A stretch of 44,293 bases of DNA. Source: Microbacterium sp. 5K110 (GTDB lineage Bacteria > Actinomycetota > Actinomycetes > Actinomycetales > Microbacteriaceae). Below, one piece after another: positions 35,078 to 44,283 of the stretch. The translations under genes were made by a program, and so were the position numbers. The stretch is taken from the NCBI RefSeq assembly GCF_005774735.1, contig NZ_VBUM01000020.1, positions 1 through 44,293 on the forward strand, given 5' to 3'. The first letter of the stretch is position 1; each line of letters starts with the position of its first letter. The notes beneath the pieces were generated by a model. That model was not told where the DNA came from, did not search any database, and was given only the letters and a program-made list of their open reading frames with translations.

Positions 35078-35995
35078 CTACGCGTCCGGGTCGTTCTTGC
35101 GCGCGCGCTTCGCGTGACGGTCGTTCCACGATCGGGCCGCCGCCCGGCCCATGTTCTCCATCGACCAGGTGAGCGCGCGCTGCGCCGTCTCGGCCCAGTC
35201 CGAGGCCACACGCCCCCAGGCGTCGGTGCCGTCCGCATCGGGGCGGTCGTCGCGACCGCGGCGTGCGGCGCGCTCGGCGCGCTCGAAGGCGTGACCGAGC
35301 TGACGGACGGCGTCGCGGTACGCGAGGAAATCGGCCGGCTCCAGACGGGAGTCGACCGCGGTGGGGCGCAGCCACTGGGCCCGCTCCTGTGCGCGCAGGA
35401 AGTCGGCCAGGAGGGGCGAGCGCGAGTCGCTCATCGCCGGGAAGTCGATTGCGAGTGCCGGGTCGGTCTCGTACGCCATCCACCGCACGAGGATCGTGTC
35501 GTGCTCGTGGAACAGCCGGGCCACGGGCAAGGGGGCGCTGCCCGAGCGGATCGCGGGGAGCATCGCCTTGGCGGCCTTGACCCCGGCCCGGCGGGCACGC
35601 ACCTCCGCGGCGGCGGCCCGCAGCTCGCGCTGCGCGGCGGTGAGTCGGGAGCGCGCGGCTGCGACGGCGTCGGACGACACCCGGGATGCCGCGCGCTCGG
35701 CCTGGGCGCGGACGACCTCCGCGTCCGCGACCTTCACTTCGGCGCGGCCCCGGGTCACGGCGTGACGGGCGGTCTGCAGGTCGAGGAGGGCGGCATCCAG
35801 CTCGAGGCGTCGGGCCGCGGTCTTGCTCAACGGCCGGTTCGCCCACGTCCGTGCGGCGCGATCCGAGGTCGAGGCCCCGGCCGGGAGGGCGCGCTGCCGC
35901 GAGCGGCGCACACCGATCCAGCCGACGGTGCCGGCACCGGCCGCAGCGGGGCCGATCCACCACCACTCGGCGATCAGCGCCACGAGCGGTTCCAC
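35078..35995 (-). CDS. Membrane-anchored protein of unknown function, tandem paralogue
   Basis: A 305-residue protein with one N-terminal helix (LVALIAEWWWIGPAAAGAGT), a long Ala/Arg-rich helical segment likely to be coiled coil (about residues 60-150), and a C-terminal domain. The C-terminal domain contains MAYETDPALAIDFPAMSDSR, SPLLADFLRAQ and AYRDAVRQLGHAFERAERAA. These blocks align with the downstream gene product, so the pair arose by duplication. No enzymatic motif is visible. The conserved FPAMSD and YRDAV blocks mark an actinobacterial family I cannot name. Confidence 0.75.
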   Translation of the reverse strand: MEPLVALIAEWWWIGPAAAGAGTVGWIGVRRSRQRALPAGASTSDRAARTWANRPLSKTAARRLELDAALLDLQTARHAVTRGRAEVKVADAEVVRAQAERAASRVSSDAVAAARSRLTAAQRELRAAAAEVRARRAGVKAAKAMLPAIRSGSAPLPVARLFHEHDTILVRWMAYETDPALAIDFPAMSDSRSPLLADFLRAQERAQWLRPTAVDSRLEPADFLAYRDAVRQLGHAFERAERAARRGRDDRPDADGTDAWGRVASDWAETAQRALTWSMENMGRAAARSWNDRHAKRARKNDPDA

Positions 35996-36105
35996 GTCTC
36001 CATGCTACGTCGGCGGCCCGCGAGCGCGCCCGGGAGAGCGGGACGGGGGCGGGGATGTGAGATCGTTTCGGAGTGAGACACCGTCGACGGGCGCCGGTCT
36101 GAGCG

Positions 36106-36243
36106 TCAGCCGAAGATCAGCGAGAGCACCGTCGCGCCGCCGCCGGTGAGCACGAGCGCGGCGATCACGACCCAGGCGGTGATCTTGACGCGGCGCTGAC
36201 GTCGCTCGTCGAACCCGGCCATGTCGTCGTCGTGGTCGGTCAT
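36106..36243 (-). CDS. Small single-pass membrane protein (45 residues)
   Basis: Begins MTDHDDDMAGFDERRQRRVK, an acidic then basic head, followed by one transmembrane helix (ITAWVVIAALVLTGGGATVL) and a three-residue tail. An AAAGGAG ribosome site lies seven bases before the ATG. It is about 100 bases downstream of purL and probably in its transcript. Function unknown; such peptides often accompany larger membrane complexes. Confidence 0.7.
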   Translation of the reverse strand: MTDHDDDMAGFDERRQRRVKITAWVVIAALVLTGGGATVLSLIFG

Positions 36244-36344
36244 CGCGCGACTCCTTTCGTGCCGCGGTGCTCCGCGGGGGTCATCAGGTTCTCGTACGGC
36301 GGTGCGCCGCGGCTGCCCGGCGCCGTGGGGCCGGGCCCGCGGGG

Positions 36345-38696
36345 TCAGGCGACGGGCTCGGCGACCGTCGGGCCGAACACGGCCGGCAGCGTCTCGGTCG
36401 ACAGGCGGCGCAGCTCGGACACCGGGACGGTGAAGACGTCCTGGATCTCGAGCGTGGCCTCGGTGCCCGGCTCCACGTCGGCGACGCCGATGCGCAGCAC
36501 GGGGTAGCCGCGACCGTCGCAGAGGCCCCGGAACTTCACGTCCTCTTCGCGCGGCACGCTCACGAGCACGCGGCCGGTGGACTCGCTGAACAGGGCGGCC
36601 GTGGCATCCACGCCGTCGCGCTCCATGAGCTCGGTGATCCAGACGCGGGCGCCGACGCCGAAGCGCATGACGCCCTCGGCGAGGGCCTGCGCGAGACCGC
36701 CGGACGACAGGTCGTGCGCGCTCGAGACGAGCGACTGGGACCCCGCGGCCTGCAGGAGCTCGGCGAGCTTGCGCTCCTGCGCCAGGTCGACCTTGGGCGG
36801 ACGGCCGCCGAGGTGGTCGTGGATCGTCCCGGCCCACTGCGAACCGTCGAGCTCGTCGGCGGTGACGCCCAGCAGGTAGAGGTTCTCGCCGGCATCCTGC
36901 CATCCGCTCGGGATGCGCGCGGCGACGTCGTCGATGATGCCCATGACACCCACGACGGGGGTCGGGTGGATCGGCTGGTCGCCGGTCTGGTTGTAGAACG
37001 AGACGTTGCCGCCGGTGACCGGGATGCCGAGCTCGAGGCATCCATCGGAGAGACCCTCGACGGCCTGACTGAACTGCCACATGACCTCAGGGTTCTCGGG
37101 GCTGCCGAAGTTCAGGCAGTCGGTGACCGCGGTGGGCACGGCGCCGGTGACGGCGACGTTGCGGTACGCCTCGGCGAGGGCGAGCTTCGCTCCGTTGTAG
37201 GGGTCGAGCTGGCAGTAGCGGCCGTTGCAGTCGGTGGCGATCGCGAAGCCGAGCCCGCTCTCTTCGTCGACGCGGATCATGCCGGCGTCGTCGGGGAAGC
37301 TCAGGGCCGTGTTGCCGAGCACGTAGTAGTCGTACTGGTTGGTGATCCACGACGTGTCGGCGAGGTTCGGGCTCGCGACGAGGGTGGTGAACTGGTCGCG
37401 CAGCGCGTCATTGTCGGCGGCACGGGGCAGCTTCGCGGCCGAGTCCGCGTTGAGCGCGTCGATCCAGGTCGGGTAGGCGACCGGGCGCTCGTAGACGGGG
37501 CCGTCGACCGCGACGGTCGAGGGGTCGACATCGACGATGCGCTCGCCGTACCAGTCGATGACGAGGCGGCCGTCGCCGGTGACCTCGCCGAGGACGCTCG
37601 TCTCGACGTCCCACTTGCCGACGACGGCGAGGAACGCGTCCAGCTTCTCGGGCGCGACGATCGCCATCATGCGCTCCTGCGACTCCGACATGAGGATCTC
37701 TTCGGGCGTGAGCGACGGGTCGCGCAGCAGCACCTTCGACAGCTCGACCTTCATGCCGCTGTTGCCGTTCGCAGCCAGCTCGCTCGTGGCGCACGAGATG
37801 CCCGCGGCACCCAGGTCTTGAATGGCCTCGACGAGGTCGTCGCGGTACAGCTCGAGGCAGCACTCGATGAGCACCTTCTCGGCGAACGGGTCGCCGACCT
37901 GGACCGCGGGACGCTTGGTGGGTCCGCCGTCGGCGAAGGTGTCGGATGCCAGGATGCTGGCGCCGCCGATGCCGTCGCCGCCCGTGCGGGCACCGAACAG
38001 CACGACCTTATTGCCCGCGCCGGAAGCGTTGGCGAGCTTGAGGTCTTCGTGGCGGAGGACGCCGACTGCGAGGGCGTTCACGAGCGGGTTGCCCTGGTAG
38101 ACGGAGTCGAACACCGTCTCGCCACCGATGTTCGGCAGCCCGAGGCAGTTCCCGTAGAACGAGATGCCGCTCGTGACGCCGTGCACGACGCGCGGGGTGT
38201 CGGGGTGGTCGATGGCGCCGAAGCGCAGCTGGTCCATGACGGCGACCGGGCGCGCGCCCATCGAGATGATGTCGCGCACGATGCCGCCGACGCCGGTCGC
38301 GGCGCCCTGGAACGGCTCGATGTAGCTGGGGTGGTTGTGCGACTCGACCTTGAACGTGACCGCCCAGCCGTCCCCCACGTCGACGACGCCGGCGTTCTGG
38401 CCCATGCCGACCATGAGGCGGGTCTTCATCTCGTCGCTGACCTTCTGGCCGAACTGGTGCAGGTAGATCTTGCTCGACTTGTAGGAGCAATGCTCGCTCC
38501 ACATGACCGAGTACATCGCCAGCTCACCGCTCGTGGGGCGGCGGCCGAGGATCTCGCGGATCTGGGCGTACTCGTCGTCCTTGAGGCCGAGGGCGCCGTA
38601 CGGCTGGTCCTTCTCGGGCGTGGCGATCGCGTTCTCGACCGTGTCGGCCAGGGCCGTGCGGTGGGCGGGTGCGGCGGATTCGGGTGAGTGGGTCAC
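36345..38696 (-). CDS. purL: Phosphoribosylformylglycinamidine synthase subunit PurL
   Basis: A 783-residue PurL of the small, three-component type. With PurQ and PurS it converts FGAR to FGAM using ATP and glutamine in purine synthesis. Clear blocks are [60 protein letters not shown] and [17 protein letters not shown]. The frame can open at TTG 38711, but GTG 38696 has GGAG nine bases upstream and gives the normal length. A possible -10 box (TAGACT on the reverse strand) lies at 38741-38736. purQ and purS are not in this window. Confidence 0.97.
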   Translation of the reverse strand: MTHSPESAAPAHRTALADTVENAIATPEKDQPYGALGLKDDEYAQIREILGRRPTSGELAMYSVMWSEHCSYKSSKIYLHQFGQKVSDEMKTRLMVGMGQNAGVVDVGDGWAVTFKVESHNHPSYIEPFQGAATGVGGIVRDIISMGARPVAVMDQLRFGAIDHPDTPRVVHGVTSGISFYGNCLGLPNIGGETVFDSVYQGNPLVNALAVGVLRHEDLKLANASGAGNKVVLFGARTGGDGIGGASILASDTFADGGPTKRPAVQVGDPFAEKVLIECCLELYRDDLVEAIQDLGAAGISCATSELAANGNSGMKVELSKVLLRDPSLTPEEILMSESQERMMAIVAPEKLDAFLAVVGKWDVETSVLGEVTGDGRLVIDWYGERIVDVDPSTVAVDGPVYERPVAYPTWIDALNADSAAKLPRAADNDALRDQFTTLVASPNLADTSWITNQYDYYVLGNTALSFPDDAGMIRVDEESGLGFAIATDCNGRYCQLDPYNGAKLALAEAYRNVAVTGAVPTAVTDCLNFGSPENPEVMWQFSQAVEGLSDGCLELGIPVTGGNVSFYNQTGDQPIHPTPVVGVMGIIDDVAARIPSGWQDAGENLYLLGVTADELDGSQWAGTIHDHLGGRPPKVDLAQERKLAELLQAAGSQSLVSSAHDLSSGGLAQALAEGVMRFGVGARVWITELMERDGVDATAALFSESTGRVLVSVPREEDVKFRGLCDGRGYPVLRIGVADVEPGTEATLEIQDVFTVPVSELRRLSTETLPAVFGPTVAEPVA

Positions 38697-38782
38697 GCGG
38701 CTGAGCTCCAAGAATCGCGGGGGCCGGACGGAGTCAGTCTAGTTGGGCGGGTGATCCCGGTCTGCCGCGCGGCCTGGCCCCG

Positions 38783-38871
38783 GGCCGCAACCTCAGTGAT
38801 GTGCACGACCTCAGCCACGTCGCGGGACATCGGGCTGGAGTTGTGCGAATCGCCGAGGTTGTGCTGCGGCC
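38783..38871 (-). terminator. Long imperfect hairpin just after the FdhF-like gene
   Basis: Arms 38783-38815 and 38834-38871 pair over about 33 positions with a few mismatches and one 5-base bulge. The outer GGCCGCA end and the ACCTC blocks pair exactly. The hairpin begins two bases after the stop codon, on the reverse strand. There is no T tract. Probable terminator or 3' stabiliser. Confidence 0.55.
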
Positions 38872-38872
38872 G

Positions 38873-41194
38873 CTAGGCGGTCTTCGCCACTCGCACGCGC
38901 AGGCTCTTCATCAGCGGCTGGTCGCTCTGGCGGCTGTAGTCGTCGGGGCCGAGGAGCACGTTCATCTCGGGGAAGTACCCGGCGGCGCTGCCGCGCGGGG
39001 TGTCGTACTGCAGCGCGCGGAACGCCGTGACGCTGCGCACCGACCCGTCGCGCGAGGTCGCGACGATGTCGACGAGGTCGCCCTCGGCGATGCCGCGCTC
39101 CTTCATGTCCTTCCGATTCATGAAGATGAGCTCGCGGATGTTGCGGACGCCGCGGTACCGATCGTCGGCCGAGTAGATCGTGGTGTTCCACTGATCGTGC
39201 GAGCGCATGGTCTGCAGCACCAGCACGTCGGAGTCGGCGGGGATGACGTCGGGGAGCTCGGCGAGCGAGAACTCGGCCTTGCCCGACGGCGTCCGGAAGT
39301 CGCGCTCGCGCGCGGGCTGCGGGATGCGGAAGCCCCAGTGCTGGCGGACGAGCTCGTTGAAGCCCTCGAACCCGGGCAGCACCTTCGCCATGGTGTCGCG
39401 GATGCGGTCGTAGTCGCCGACGTACCACTCCCACGGCGTCTGCGAGTCGGGCATCGCCGCCCGCGCGATGCGCGCGATGATCGCGGGCTCGCTGAGCAGG
39501 TGCGGTGATGCGGGCTTGCGCGACCCGAGCGAGAGCATGACGGAGCTCATGGCATCCTCGGTCGAGATCGACTGCGGCCCCGACTCCTGCTCGTCGCGCT
39601 CGGTGCGTCCGAGGCAGGGGAGGATCAGCGCCTCTTTTCCGTGGGTGAGGTGGCTGCGGTTCAGCTTCGTGCTGACGTGCACGGTGAGGTCGCAGCGGCT
39701 CATGCCCTCGGCGGTGAGCGCGGTGTCGGGAGCGGCGCGCACGAAGTTGCCGCCCATGCCGACGAACACCTTCAGGTCGCCGCGGTGCAGGGCCGCGACG
39801 GTGTGCACGGTGTCGAGTCCGGGATCGCGGGGCGAACGGATGCCGCACACCTCGTCGAGCTTCGCGAGCCACGCCTCCGTGGGCTTGTGGTTGATGCCGC
39901 ACGTGCGGTTGCCCTGGACGTTGCTGTGGCCGCGCACGGGCGAGGGGCCGGTGCCCAGGCGCCCGACGTTGCCGCGGAGGAGCAGCAGGTTGACGATCTC
40001 GCGGACGGTGTCGACGCCGTGCTCGTGCTGGCTGACGCCGAGGCACCAGCTGATCACGGTGCGGTCGGCGGCGAGGTAGACGCCGGCGGCGGCGCGGATC
40101 TCGGTCTCGGTCAAGCCCGACTGGGTGACGAGGTCGTCCCACGCGGTGGCCTCGACGAGGGCGCGGTACTCGTCGAATCCATGCGTGTAGCCCTCGACGA
40201 ACGCGCGGTCGAGCACCGAGGGGTCGGTCTCGGCGGCCTCGAACACGACCTTGGCCATGCCGCGCACGAGCGCGAGGTCGCCCCCGGGCCGCACCTGGAG
40301 GTTCATCGTGCTCGTGGGGTGGTCGGTGAACGTCGCCATGTCGACGATTTCGTGCGGCACGATCGTGCGGGTGGCCGCGACCTCGCGGAGCGGGTTCACG
40401 TGCACGACCTGGGCGCCGCGCTCGACCGCCTCGGCGAGGCTCGTGAGCATGCGTGGGGCGTTCGACGCGGCGTTGACGCCCAGCACGAACAGCGCGTCGC
40501 AGTTCTGCCAGTCCTCGAGGTCGGCGGTGCCCTTGGGCGTGGCGAGGGATGCCGTGAGCCCCCGGCCCGAGCCCTCGTGGCACATGTTCGAGCAGTCGGG
40601 GAGGTTGTTCGTGCCGAGCTCGCGCGCGAACAGCTGGTACAGGAACGAGGCTTCGTTGCTCAAGCGTCCGGAGGTGTAGAACGCCGCCTGATCCGGGCTG
40701 TCGAGGCCTCGGAGGTGCTGCCCGATGAGGCGGAACGCGTCGTTCCACGAGATCGGCACGTAGTGGTCGGTCGCGGCGTCGTACGCCATCGGACCCACCA
40801 GGCGTCCGGCATCCTCGAGGGCGAAGTCGGTCCACTCGGCGAGTTCCGTGACCGAGTGCTCGGCGAAGAACTCCTTGCCCACACGCTTGTGGGTCATCTC
40901 CCACGTGACGTGCTTGATGCCGTTCTCGCAGATGTCGAGGGCGACGCCCTTGTCGTCGGGCCACGCGCACCCGGGGCAGTCGAAACCGCTCTTCGGATGG
41001 TTCATCGTGAACATCGCCTTGGTGCCGGCGACCGGCTGACGCTGCTCGAGCAGCACCTTGCCCACGGTGAGCGCCGCGCCCCACCCGGCGGCGGGGTGCG
41101 TGTACTCGCCGGTGCTCGACCAGTCGCCCGAGACGGCGGGGCCGAGGCCCCCCTGGCGCGGTGCGTCTTTCATCAGCCCGAACGCGTCACCCAT
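38873..41194 (-). CDS. FdhF/YdeP family molybdopterin oxidoreductase
   Basis: A 773-residue formate-dehydrogenase-like protein of the FdhF/YdeP family. It has an N-terminal region with FDCPGCAWPDD, a molybdopterin domain with a probable Mo-ligand Cys205 in SNMCHEGSGRG, and a C-terminal molybdopterin-dinucleotide-binding domain (LQTMRSHDQWNTTIYSADDR). No selenocysteine codon is needed. The Cys73/Cys76 pair does not form the standard four-Cys iron-sulfur motif. Physiological substrate unknown; E. coli YdeP is tied to acid resistance. The ATG at 41194 has GGAGGG five bases upstream. The fdhD gene upstream on the same strand would activate the cofactor. Confidence 0.9.
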   Translation of the reverse strand: MGDAFGLMKDAPRQGGLGPAVSGDWSSTGEYTHPAAGWGAALTVGKVLLEQRQPVAGTKAMFTMNHPKSGFDCPGCAWPDDKGVALDICENGIKHVTWEMTHKRVGKEFFAEHSVTELAEWTDFALEDAGRLVGPMAYDAATDHYVPISWNDAFRLIGQHLRGLDSPDQAAFYTSGRLSNEASFLYQLFARELGTNNLPDCSNMCHEGSGRGLTASLATPKGTADLEDWQNCDALFVLGVNAASNAPRMLTSLAEAVERGAQVVHVNPLREVAATRTIVPHEIVDMATFTDHPTSTMNLQVRPGGDLALVRGMAKVVFEAAETDPSVLDRAFVEGYTHGFDEYRALVEATAWDDLVTQSGLTETEIRAAAGVYLAADRTVISWCLGVSQHEHGVDTVREIVNLLLLRGNVGRLGTGPSPVRGHSNVQGNRTCGINHKPTEAWLAKLDEVCGIRSPRDPGLDTVHTVAALHRGDLKVFVGMGGNFVRAAPDTALTAEGMSRCDLTVHVSTKLNRSHLTHGKEALILPCLGRTERDEQESGPQSISTEDAMSSVMLSLGSRKPASPHLLSEPAIIARIARAAMPDSQTPWEWYVGDYDRIRDTMAKVLPGFEGFNELVRQHWGFRIPQPARERDFRTPSGKAEFSLAELPDVIPADSDVLVLQTMRSHDQWNTTIYSADDRYRGVRNIRELIFMNRKDMKERGIAEGDLVDIVATSRDGSVRSVTAFRALQYDTPRGSAAGYFPEMNVLLGPDDYSRQSDQPLMKSLRVRVAKTA

Positions 41195-41255
41195 GCTCAC
41201 CCTCCGATGATCTCGGCGCCGAGTCGATGGCATCCATGCTCCGAGCGCCCTCGGG

Positions 41256-42134
41256 TCAGCGTACGCCCGACGCCTCCTCGAGGGAGGGGGTTGTGGACGG
41301 CGCGGCGACACGGTCGGCGCGCGTGTAGAGGTTCATGCTGCCGCCGCGGACGAACCCGGCCACGGTGAGACCGGCGCGCTCGGCGAGCTCGACCGCGAGC
41401 GACGACGGGGCCGAGACGGCGGAGAGGATCGGGATGCCGGCCATCACCGCCTTCTGCACGAGCTCGAAGCTCACGCGTCCCGACACCTGCAGCACGGTTC
41501 CGCGCAGCGGCAGCCGATCGTTCAACACCGCCCAACCGACCACTTTGTCGACGGCGTTGTGCCGACCGACGTCTTCGCGCACGACGAGCATCTCGCCGCA
41601 AGCGACATCGAACAGGGCGGCGGCGTGCAGCCCCCCGGTCTTTTCGAACACCTTCTGCCCCTCGCGGAGCCGGTCCGGCAGCGCCGCGAGATCTTCGGCC
41701 GGGATCCGGATGCCGTCTTCCGACACGTCGTACGACGACACCTTCTCCACCGCCTCGATGGATGCCGTTCCGCACACGCCGCACGAACTGGTCGTGTAGA
41801 AGTTGCGCGCGATATCGGGCGAGGGGAGCGCCACTCCGGGCGCCAGGGTCAGGTCGAGGACGTTGTAGGTGTTGCCGTCGGCGCCGCCCGTGCCGGGGCC
41901 GCCGCAGTGGATGGCGCGCGCGAACTGGTCGCCGCGGTGGATCACGCCCTCGGACACCAGGAACCCGGCGGCGAGCTCGACGTCGTGGCCGGGGGTGCGC
42001 ATCGTCACCGACAGCGGCGCCCCCGCGACACGGATCTCGAGCGGTTCCTCGACGGCGATGGCATCCGGTCGCGTCCGGTTCACCCCATCGAGGGTGATGC
42101 GGGTGACGCGGCGCGAGGCGGTGAGGCGGCCCAC
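41256..42134 (-). CDS. fdhD: Formate dehydrogenase accessory sulfurtransferase FdhD
   Basis: A 292-residue FdhD that transfers sulfur from a cysteine desulfurase to the bis-MGD molybdenum cofactor of formate-dehydrogenase-like enzymes. The catalytic loop [12 protein letters not shown] with its C-x-x-C pair is intact. [16 protein letters not shown] and [14 protein letters not shown] are standard blocks. It ends 61 bases before the FdhF-like gene on the same strand, so the pair is probably an operon and its product activates that enzyme. The GTG start is tentative, as no strong ribosome site is present. Confidence 0.96.
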   Translation of the reverse strand: MGRLTASRRVTRITLDGVNRTRPDAIAVEEPLEIRVAGAPLSVTMRTPGHDVELAAGFLVSEGVIHRGDQFARAIHCGGPGTGGADGNTYNVLDLTLAPGVALPSPDIARNFYTTSSCGVCGTASIEAVEKVSSYDVSEDGIRIPAEDLAALPDRLREGQKVFEKTGGLHAAALFDVACGEMLVVREDVGRHNAVDKVVGWAVLNDRLPLRGTVLQVSGRVSFELVQKAVMAGIPILSAVSAPSSLAVELAERAGLTVAGFVRGGSMNLYTRADRVAAPSTTPSLEEASGVR

Positions 42135-42253
42135 GTCAGAACCGTCGCTGCGAGGTGGGGGACATGCGTCGAGCGTACGCCCGGGTCGCCGGGCGCGGCC
42201 CGTGTCGGAGCCGTGTGGTGGAATGGCTGCGAACGGGACGCCGGAGGAGGAGC

Positions 42254-42853
42254 ATGTCAGCGAGAGCGGGACGCGCCCGCCGCGCCGCGCGCGGAGTCTC
42301 CGCCGCCGTGCTCGCGACCTTCGTCGCGACCCTCTCGCACTCCGTCGCCGCGGGTGACCTCCCCGCCGCGCTGAACGTCGTGCTCGCCGTCAGCCTCGCC
42401 GCGCCCCTGTGCGTCGCCCTCGTCGGGCGCACCGTGTCGTGGGTCCGGCTCACGGCCGCCATCGCGACGAGTCAACTGCTGTTCCACTCCCTGCTGGCCC
42501 TCGATCTGAGCGGGACGGGTGTGCCGGTGGGCGCCTCGCACCACGGCGGCGCCGTCGCGCTCGCCGAGGCCGCGGCATCCGGGCACGCGCACATGCTCAC
42601 GGGCACCGAATCGCCGTGGATGTGGGCCGCGCACGCCCTCGCCGCGGCGGTCACCGTCGTGGCGCTCGGCTCGGGGGAACGCGCGCTGCGCACTGTCGCG
42701 GGGCTGATGGTCGACACGTTCCGGGCTCTCGTCCCGGTGCGGGAACCGCGCCCGGTCGCGGTGCCGCGCCTGCGGCCCGAGCCGCCGCTGCTCACGGCCT
42801 CGATGACCGTGCTTTCCGGGATGAGGCACCGGGGTCCGCCGCTCGCGGCCTGA
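42254..42853 (+). CDS. His-rich integral membrane protein of a copper cluster
   Basis: A 199-residue protein with about four hydrophobic segments: [39 protein letters not shown], a third around [13 protein letters not shown], and a last [18 protein letters not shown] loop carries SHHGG and GHAHML, which could bind copper. It lies directly before the YcnI and CopC genes on the same strand, so a role in copper uptake or handling is inferred from context. The ATG at 42254 follows a strong GGAGGAGGAG site. No named domain is recognised with certainty. Confidence 0.75.
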   Translation: MSARAGRARRAARGVSAAVLATFVATLSHSVAAGDLPAALNVVLAVSLAAPLCVALVGRTVSWVRLTAAIATSQLLFHSLLALDLSGTGVPVGASHHGGAVALAEAAASGHAHMLTGTESPWMWAAHALAAAVTVVALGSGERALRTVAGLMVDTFRALVPVREPRPVAVPRLRPEPPLLTASMTVLSGMRHRGPPLAA

Positions 42854-42922
42854 CTCCGACTCTCCTCACCCTTCGCGCTCGGGCGTGCCTTCACGCCTGC
42901 GCACTCTCAGAAAGCAGCAGCC

Positions 42923-43663
42923 ATGTCCCGTAAGACCCTGCGCGCCCTCGTGGGCGCCACCGCCGGCCTCGCGCTCGCCGTCGGCATTCCCCTGGCGGCG
43001 TCCGCCCACGTCACCGTCAACCCCAACACCGCGACTCCGGGCACGTACGCCACGGTCAACTTCCGTGTGCCCACCGAGTCCGCGACCGCCTCCACGGTCA
43101 AGGTCGAAGTGACCCTGCCCACCGACACCCCCTTCACGGCCGTCCTCGTGCAGCCCGTGCCCGGGTGGACAGCGACCGTCGAGAAGGGGGCGCTGCCGGC
43201 GCCCGTCGAGGTGGACGGCAACACCATCAGCGACGGTCCGCTGAAGATCGTCTGGCAGGCCGACCCCGGCGTGGGCATCGGTCAGGACCAGTTCCAGATG
43301 TTCTCGGCCGTGCTCGGGCCCGTGCCCGACACCGGTCACGTCGTGCTCCCCGCCGTGCAGACGTACTCCGACGGCGAGGTCGTGAACTGGGCCGCGACGC
43401 CCGATGAGGTCGCCGCGGACGACACCCTCGAACCGGCACCGGTGCTGTACATCACCGACACTCCGCCGGCATCCGGTCACGGAGCCGGTCACAGCACCGC
43501 CACGCCGGCGCCTTCGGACGACCACGGCGCGGCCGAGGCCTCGACGACGACCGACGGTTCGGCCGGCGCAGCCCTGGGTCTCAGCATCGCGGCGCTCGTG
43601 ATCGGCATCGGCGGCGCCGTGCTCGGCGCCCTCGCCTTCGCCCGCCGTCCGAAGAAGGCCTGA
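42923..43663 (+). CDS. YcnI family copper-binding protein (DUF1775)
   Basis: A 246-residue secreted protein with a signal peptide cleaved after ASA, so the mature protein starts at His29 (HVTVNPNTATPGTYATV). The DUF1775 domain continues to about residue 170 and includes the IVWQADPG block. In B. subtilis YcnI an N-terminal His and a Trp take part in copper binding; both are present here. A His/Ala-rich linker (GHGAGHST) leads to a C-terminal helix and basic tail that anchor it in the membrane. The CopC-like gene starts two bases after its stop. Confidence 0.92.
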   Translation: MSRKTLRALVGATAGLALAVGIPLAASAHVTVNPNTATPGTYATVNFRVPTESATASTVKVEVTLPTDTPFTAVLVQPVPGWTATVEKGALPAPVEVDGNTISDGPLKIVWQADPGVGIGQDQFQMFSAVLGPVPDTGHVVLPAVQTYSDGEVVNWAATPDEVAADDTLEPAPVLYITDTPPASGHGAGHSTATPAPSDDHGAAEASTTTDGSAGAALGLSIAALVIGIGGAVLGALAFARRPKKA

Positions 43664-43665
43664 CC

Positions 43666-44283
43666 GTGGGTGCGCCCACGGGGGCTGCGCGTCGGGTCCG
43701 CGGACGCGGTGCGGTCGCCGCCCTGATCGTCGCCGCCGCCGTGGGCGCGTTCGGCGGGGCTCAGGCCGCGTCCGCGCACGACAGCCTCGTCTCGTCGACG
43801 CCGTCGGCGGACGAGACCGTGTCCACGGCATCCGAGGTGGAGCTGACTTTCAGCGCCAACCTCCTCGGCGCGGACGGCGGCAACGAGGTCATCGTCGTCG
43901 GCCCCGACTCCCGCCACTACGAGACGGACTGCACGGCGCTCGCCGGTCCGACGCTGACCACCCCGGTCCAGCTCGGCCCCGCGGGCGAATACCAGGTGAC
44001 CTGGCGGGCGGTCTCGTCCGACGGGCACCCGGTCTCGGGCACGTATGAGTTCGCCTACGCCCCCGCCGCGGGCGCGCCGGCCGCCCCGGGAGCGGAGACT
44101 TCGCCGTGCGCGAAGGTCGCCGCCGACCAGTCGGCGCCGGCGACGGATGCCACGGCCCCCGCGTCCGGCCCGTCCGGGCTCGTGATCGGCCTGGGCGTCG
44201 GAGGCGTCGCGGTGATCGCGGTCGGTGTCGTGGTGTTCCTGTTGGTGCGGACGCGTCGGGGGGACGACTCCGACGACGAGTGA
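43666..44283 (+). CDS. CopC domain-containing copper-binding protein
   Basis: A 205-residue exported protein with a CopC domain. The signal peptide ends ASA and the mature chain starts at His38 (HDSLVSSTPSADETV), the N-terminal Cu(II) ligand of CopC. The second His is in SSDGHPVSGTYEF. The domain ends near residue 135. An Ala/Pro-rich linker, one transmembrane helix and an acidic tail follow. With YcnI it would bind copper outside the membrane and hand it to a CopD-type importer that may lie beyond the window. GTG start two bases after ycnI. Confidence 0.92.
   Translation: MGAPTGAARRVRGRGAVAALIVAAAVGAFGGAQAASAHDSLVSSTPSADETVSTASEVELTFSANLLGADGGNEVIVVGPDSRHYETDCTALAGPTLTTPVQLGPAGEYQVTWRAVSSDGHPVSGTYEFAYAPAAGAPAAPGAETSPCAKVAADQSAPATDATAPASGPSGLVIGLGVGGVAVIAVGVVVFLLVRTRRGDDSDDE

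Noticed and set aside
36267..38687. Forward frame of 806 codons opposite purL
   Set aside because: purL is unmistakable on the reverse strand; the forward product is low-complexity.
39641..41368. Forward frame of 575 codons opposite the FdhF-like gene
   Set aside because: Antisense shadow with no motifs.
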